From: Straminergon stramineum
Lineage: Eukaryota; Streptophyta; Bryopsida; Hypnales; Calliergonaceae
DNA: 64,000 nt
Reading direction: 5' to 3'
NCBI GenBank assembly: GCA_963920665.1
Contig: OY987265.1
Location: 29,207,001 to 29,271,000 of the forward strand
Under the pieces are notes generated by a model. That model did not search any database, was not told where the DNA came from, and saw only the letters and a list, made by a program, of their open reading frames with translations. Both the position numbers and the translations under genes were made by a program. This document shows positions 58,886 to 64,000 of the stretch, piece after piece. How positions within the stretch are numbered: the first letter of the stretch is position 1; each line of letters starts with the position of its first letter.

Positions 58886-60132
58886 GAGAATCTAAACCTA
58901 TTGTATTGAGGGTAGTTTTTCTTATTAGATTGGTCAAATGCTTATGGATTCTTATTCACAATTGAAAGGGAATTTCAATGTGATATTTGGAAATTGTATG
59001 TGGAATTAATGAGGATTTAAAGCTTTTCGAATATATGATCTAGAATCACCGTTAGATCTGATCCTCATGTGGTGTGCATTCTCATGTTTATTTGTACTCA
59101 TTGTCGAAGATTTTAGGGTGTCCAAATCAGGACACTGCTGGAACTGGATTCTGCTATGACTCTCAGGGTGCAGTCAATTTGCAATGCAAGCTGGTTTGAT
59201 GGAATCCCAGGGAAGGTAGTTGTTAAGCACGCTTAGGATCTTTTTCCATGGCTTCGTATCATGCTCAAGCAGACTTCAGTTGTGGTCATTTATGAAACAT
59301 TCGTGTATATCAAATCTGTGTACATCCGTTCCTCTTTCCTATCATCCTCTGTCGCACTAAAGTCTTGAATTCCCTGTAGTTATCAAATTTTTGACTTCTT
59401 GAATTCTATGACCTCTCGACTTCCTTGCAGTTATCCAATTGGTTTTTAGAATTCACAATTTTTGATCAAATCTAAAAATCAAATACAAAATGGAATCGTG
59501 AAGTGCTATCAAAAGTTTAATAATATCAAAAGCAATATTCAATCTGTCAACGTGTCTCAAATTCTTGCAAATCTCTCGCCCAGACGACAAACACTTCTGG
59601 CTTTCACATAATTCTGCACCAATTTTACACGAAGTGCAATGAAAAATGTCAGGTGGCCAGATTGTGGTACCCTGGTAACTAATGGAGTAAGAACAAGTCA
59701 CCAAGGCGCTCCCTTGAACAAGAATCCTACCCAGCATGAAATAGCATTCTAAAATGACCTCTGGACATTCAAACATCCTTGTAACCTAGTATTAAAAGCA
59801 ATCAAACAATCGAATGGGTGTGCCATTTCAATCGAATGAAAACAGCAAAATCTTGACTGGCGGAAGGATGAGAAGTTCGCATAGTTCTCGTAACCCATTA
59901 CAAGAAACTCAAGTAATGCTACTCTTCAGCTGCAACGCAAGCCGTCTCTGAACGCACCATGAGACAGATAATGCAGTGTACTTTGGAACGATGATTTTGG
60001 TCACCAAAATCCTCCTGACTCCTTTGGTGGAATACTATACCACCCTATCGCAGATTCCAAGAGGTTAACGATGCCTAGAGTCTCTCAATTGGAAAATTGA
60101 TGTGATGACAAACTGGAATCCGTGATCCGCTT
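58886..60132. other. Between the convergent cyclase and mS41 genes
   Basis: This holds the 3' UTRs of two convergent genes (cyclase plus, mS41 minus). No additional gene is recognised; frames such as 59453-59776 have no domain. Confidence 0.45.
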
Positions 60133-61967
60133 TCATTGCTTAATACTCATTCTAGGCGTCCAGATGCCTTGGCGATACTTCTCAGTGTACCGCAAAATCA
60201 TCTTCCTCTGCAAAGAGCCCACCAATCATACTTGAGTCAGAGCTAGTTCAGAACACACCTGTGCCTTCCGATTCGTAAGACAACTTTTAAGGCAACAAGA
60301 TCTCCATGCCCTAGCGACAGTTCTGGTCTTATCACGAACCCTACTTGCTCAAGTCTGTAAGGTTTATTATTCATGAGGGTAGAGTATCCTAAAGCCGGGA
60401 TAGGAGTCTTCAAATCATTGGGCCAAGCTGGAAGAAACCCTATTGTGTGTAGGATTTCCTTCGTCCAGACCCTCGACACTAAAAACCAGCCAAATTTGTT
60501 CTACCCATTGCGAATATACTCACAGAAAACTTCGAATAGAGATACTCAAAACACTCGGCATGAAGCGAAACAAAAGCATAAAATCAACCTCACCTGCTTA
60601 CAAGGAACACCCAACTTCTTCAATCTGCTACTCCTTGTTTGTAACAACGCAGGCACTCCGACAATCGATTGGGCGACTTTGTCAGCATGTGCTTCGACAC
60701 CCTTGATTGATTTTATAAAGTCCTGAACTCCAATCTCACCTGCAAAAAAGCACAAATGAACTAAATAAGACGGAAGACAAGGTTTGAAAGCGACAATTTA
60801 ATCACCAAGTACGCACGTGCTCCTGTCACAGAAATTCAGCTAAAGGAGTCAATGCAGTATTAATAAAGAGATGTAAGTTGAAGGAATGTATCAGCATTTT
60901 AACCAATATGTCGAATTGAGATTTTTGGGAGATCACGGTAGAACTGTGCAGTGATCTTTGGAAACAAGAGCTAAATCTGTCGACATCAAACGCTTATAAC
61001 TAAGTAAGATTTCATATACGCTATTTTTTACTGCAATTTCAGAGAGGCAGGTTGGAGACCACTATAATTGACCGTAGACAACCCCATTTCCATTCAAAGA
61101 TGAGTGTCCATAGACATTTGGCCAAAAGTCACGCTTCCTACAATTGTCTACTGAAACGCAAACAAGAGCATGGGTAGATGAGTTGTTGTTGGAAACAGGG
61201 TTCAGTAGAGGTGACAGAGATCAGGATCAGATCCCTAGTGGATTCAGTGTCCTCTGCCTTACACTGGTAAATTAAAAAGGTCAATTAGACCAACTCATGT
61301 TCACCCCCTTCCACAATTTGATTGAAAAAATAATAAAGAAAACATCTGAGAGCAACTGCGCATCATCAAAAACACTAATGCATTGAAAATATGAATCCAC
61401 ACCCTAAACCCTAAGGTGTACAATAAAACTCCACAATTCCCTTGAGACGATGATTTTAGAACCTCTAATCTAACCCCTAATTCCTAAGACAGACGGCACC
61501 ACTCTGATCAGTAAACCCTAAATACCGCATTTCTTCCATCAAATCCTGTCCTGATCCTCGAAACAGCTACCTCTCAATTCAAACCTTCCAATTCAAAACT
61601 TCCAATAAAATAAGACTGCGACCCAAAATCCAGTGTCATCCTCCCCCATTTCCCAATCCCCGAAGAAACCCTAGATTCTCTCCAATTCGCATTCCCAGCT
61701 CCATCCTCCCCGCAACTCTCTTCTTCCACTTCCAAAGCATCCAGATCTTCACCGTCGGGTTACAAAACCACTGCCAAATCAAGATCCCGGAAGGAAACCC
61801 TAGACGAGGAGGAAGAGCAAGAACAGGGATGTTATACCATTGGAGGAGGCAGATGCAGATGCAGGGGACGAGGATGATGCTGCTGCAGCGGCAGAAGCAG
61901 GCGAAGAGCTGTAGAAACGACAGCAGAGCGAGGCGCCGAGTCTGCGAGAGGCCATGATCGTGGCCAT
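60133..61967 (-). CDS. Mitochondrial small ribosomal subunit protein mS41 (IGR-motif protein)
   Basis: Three minus-strand exons, 61967-61838, 60739-60594 and 60207-60133, give 116 residues with matching phases. The first exon encodes a classic mitochondrial presequence (MATIMASRRLGASLCCRFYS, then Ala/Ser repeats). The second carries GVQDFIKSIKGVEAHADKVA and LKKLGVPCKQ; the third RKMILRYTEKYRQGIWTP. Together these match the mS41/Fyv4 family, whose short domain ends in the RxxILR...Y.xG pattern. A longer frame extends upstream to 62162, but the ATG at 61967 begins the presequence and is preferred. Intron 1 holds a dispersed repeat shared with the ALDH gene. The neighbouring cyclase is convergent. 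Confidence 0.88.
60850..61128 (+). repeat. ~280-bp dispersed repeat in mS41 intron 1
   Basis: This is the partner of 49132-49410, same strand, with matching landmarks throughout; internal differences include a divergent stretch at about 60975-61035. It lies antisense to its host gene, whereas the ALDH copy is sense. Confidence 0.75.
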
Positions 61968-63880
61968 GGCGGGGGTCCGAGGCCAATGCTGCAGCGCGAT
62001 GGAGGCTTTGCGACGAAGAAGATGTCGGAAAACAACACTGAGGAAGGCAAACAAATTGCAAAGAGAGACCGCACTAAGCGATTTTTGTTTGAGAGTTATT
62101 TCGCTCATAAGCGATAAAAAAATTTCCTTAGGAATATTAGGCAATATATTTGCCATTTTCATTGGATGAAATTAATGATTTGGTACATATTCTAAGGACA
62201 ATGTAGGTCCCTTGGGGATGAATGTACACTCTTTTGGATGAATCATTGACATTTCATCCACATTCTGCACATTTCATCTATTTATATTGATCTAAACAAC
62301 TACATCATTCCCATGAAGATCACTTTCAGCACTATCCAAAATAAATGAAAAAAAATCCCTAACAATACTTTGGAAGAAATAATAATCCCATTGAAGTAAT
62401 AATGGCTATTCTATAGAACAAGATGCTAAAAAAATGGATCACAAAAGATGCCTTTTTAGTGTATTCTGGCAATTTTCTGCTCCTTTGTTTTTTATCTGAA
62501 TTTTAGTTATATAATAATCTTTTGGATTTGAGCTCACCTAATGAATTGAAGCATACAAAGTGTTGTTTCTTCTCCAATTTGAAAATTTGACGAATTTTTG
62601 AAATTGAATATTTTATTGCAATTTGAACTCCAAACCTATAACTATGGTCTACTAATTTTCTAAGTATAGAATGGCACAAAAATTTGATTTACACCATAAT
62701 GAATTGCACTATATTCACACCTAAGGTAAAATTTTCAGATTTTTAAAGCATATTTTATAATTAATAAGAATTTTATTCTTCAAATTTTCATGATAATTTC
62801 AAATATTCAGAATTCTTTTTTAAATTTCATTACTTATAGAAGACTTGGAATCTCTTCCCTAAAAAATAGAATGAAATCATTTTCATTCATAATTAGTGGC
62901 AAAATAGAAAAAAGAAAACAAAAGATATTGAAGCTTACAAAATATTCATGGGCTTTGTCCTCTAACTCTAAAAGGATGAGACCTCTTATCAACAAAAGTC
63001 CATCATGGTAGCATATTCCCTAAAAGCACCCTAAGACAATGGATATCCTTTGATTTTGAATCAAGAAAAAAAATTGTTCAAATACATTTACACTTTCAAT
63101 AGATTTTCATTGTTTAATGTTATAAAAAAAGACATTGAAATTAGGACATGTATTTGGGAAATAACTTAGTAACTTGTATAATATTCAAATGTATGATTTT
63201 ACAATGCATTCAAATTTAGCCAACTTATATACCAATACATGATTAATAAATAAAAACTCATTGACAAACAAATATGGCTATCAAAAGAGTTTTACTTGAA
63301 TTGTAGTAATCCAATCTTAGATTTTTTGACTACTTAAGTAATTCAAATTGTGCAAGAGTTCGAATAGTGAAATTTGCACTAACTGAATGAATGAAGGACA
63401 AATGTGATGTAATTTGTTTGAACATTTGGACAAAAGTTGATGAAACTTAAACGATTGTGCATGAAGGTTGGATGAAAATGCTATAGATAGATTTTATCCA
63501 AAATAACATAAACCATAATATTAGTGCTCATGGCAAATTTAAATAATTTCCAAATTAGAGTGAGTTATTATTATTGTAGGGCACACTAAGGTAATTACAC
63601 CTAATGTACCCCCTATCTAAAACCAACTCCTACAAATTCTTCGTAAAAATGTGCAACTTCTATTCATGAGAGCCTAGGGTTGCTTTTAGGTACACCTCGT
63701 TTGAGCACTTTCAAAAGTCATAGTTTGATATTTATATGGTGTCTTATAAATGCATAAGAAGAGAATCCAAAATCCAAAATCTTCTTTATACTTCCAACAA
63801 CATCCAACAAGAAATTAAGCAACTTAAATTAATAACAAGAACAATGCTCAATTGTTTATTTGGATGCATTTAGGAATAGT
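61968..63880. other. mS41 5' flank, then AT-rich DNA
   Basis: The first ~200 bases should contain the mS41 5' UTR and promoter. Beyond about 62170 the sequence is strongly AT-rich, with no gene or bounded element seen. Confidence 0.4.
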
Positions 63881-64000
63881 TACCCTCATCCCTAAAGGAC
63901 TATTAGTCCTTTTAGGGACAACTTGGATTTTGAGCAGGTACCTACAATCTCAATTTTTGTTATGATTTTTTGAAACTTTTTTTGAAGATAGAAAAACTGA
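63881..64000 (+). mobile_element. Left part of another piggyBac-like element, cut by the window end
   Basis: CCCTAAAGGACTATTAGTCC starts at about 63889, and the next 100 bases follow 54961-55080 (GGACAA(A/C)(A/T)TGGATTT, GTA(G/C)...CCTA, ATTGAAAAACTGA-like end). An internal palindrome CTAAAGGACTATTAGTCCTTTTAG is a stronger hairpin than in the sister copy. The expected left TTAA is mutated (TCAT). Confidence 0.6.

Noticed and set aside
61636..62061. 141-codon minus-strand frame over mS41 exon 1
   Set aside because: It reads exon 1 in another frame and runs into the intron; the MATIMASRRLG frame connects correctly to the next exons.
1..64000. tRNA, rRNA or CRISPR features
   Set aside because: I looked for GTTCRANNC T-loop-like strings with pairing stems and for regularly spaced repeats and saw none that hold up.

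Overview
The window reads as nuclear DNA of a land plant, most likely a seedless or moss-like one. Six genes carry spliceosomal GT-AG introns, several have organelle-targeting N termini, and the gene set is typical of plants: an AP2-like factor of the At4g13040 type, a photolyase/alpha-beta-hydrolase fusion, a mitochondrial-type aldehyde dehydrogenase and mitoribosomal protein mS41. The spaces between genes are AT-rich and packed with short non-autonomous DNA transposons. The lineage is an inference. No chromosome-level or ribosomal marker is present to fix it.

Layout. 1-5.7 kb: minus-strand AP2/ERF-like gene (CDS 4897 to 1170, five coding exons plus a probable 5' noncoding exon). 5.7-12.3 kb: intergenic, with weak transposon remnants and a ~740 bp terminal-inverted-repeat (TIR) element. 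12.4-15.3 kb: plus-strand spermidine-synthase-like methyltransferase (three exons). 15.6-36 kb: a 20 kb gene desert made of MITEs and foldback repeats (piggyBac-like TTAA, CACTA, mariner-like TA, Mutator-like 9-bp duplications), several nested in each other, plus a hAT transposase remnant. 36.2-42.4 kb: GC-richer 5' flank and the 13-exon photolyase/hydrolase fusion. 42.4-48.1 kb: decayed sequence with possible pseudo-exons, a Harbinger-like MITE and a TTAA MITE. 48.2-54.3 kb: 12-exon aldehyde dehydrogenase with partial exon duplications inside and after it. 54.9-55.8 kb: two TTAA elements sharing one target site. 57.8-58.9 kb: intronless RNA 3'-terminal phosphate cyclase. 60.1-62.0 kb: minus-strand three-exon mS41. 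62.2-64 kb: AT-rich sequence ending in another, truncated TTAA element.

The genes do not form a pathway or operon; each is an independent transcription unit. For five of the six genes the exon chains were built by hand from splice signals, reading-frame phase and family motifs. All phases close, except that one junction of the AP2-like gene needs a weak acceptor. The cyclase has one uninterrupted exon.

The most notable content beyond the genes is the transposon record. Two nested insertions can be proved against uninterrupted sister copies in the same window. There is also a recurring pattern of imperfect 100-350 bp tandem duplications in introns and at exon-intron borders. The photolyase/hydrolase fusion is the most unusual protein.
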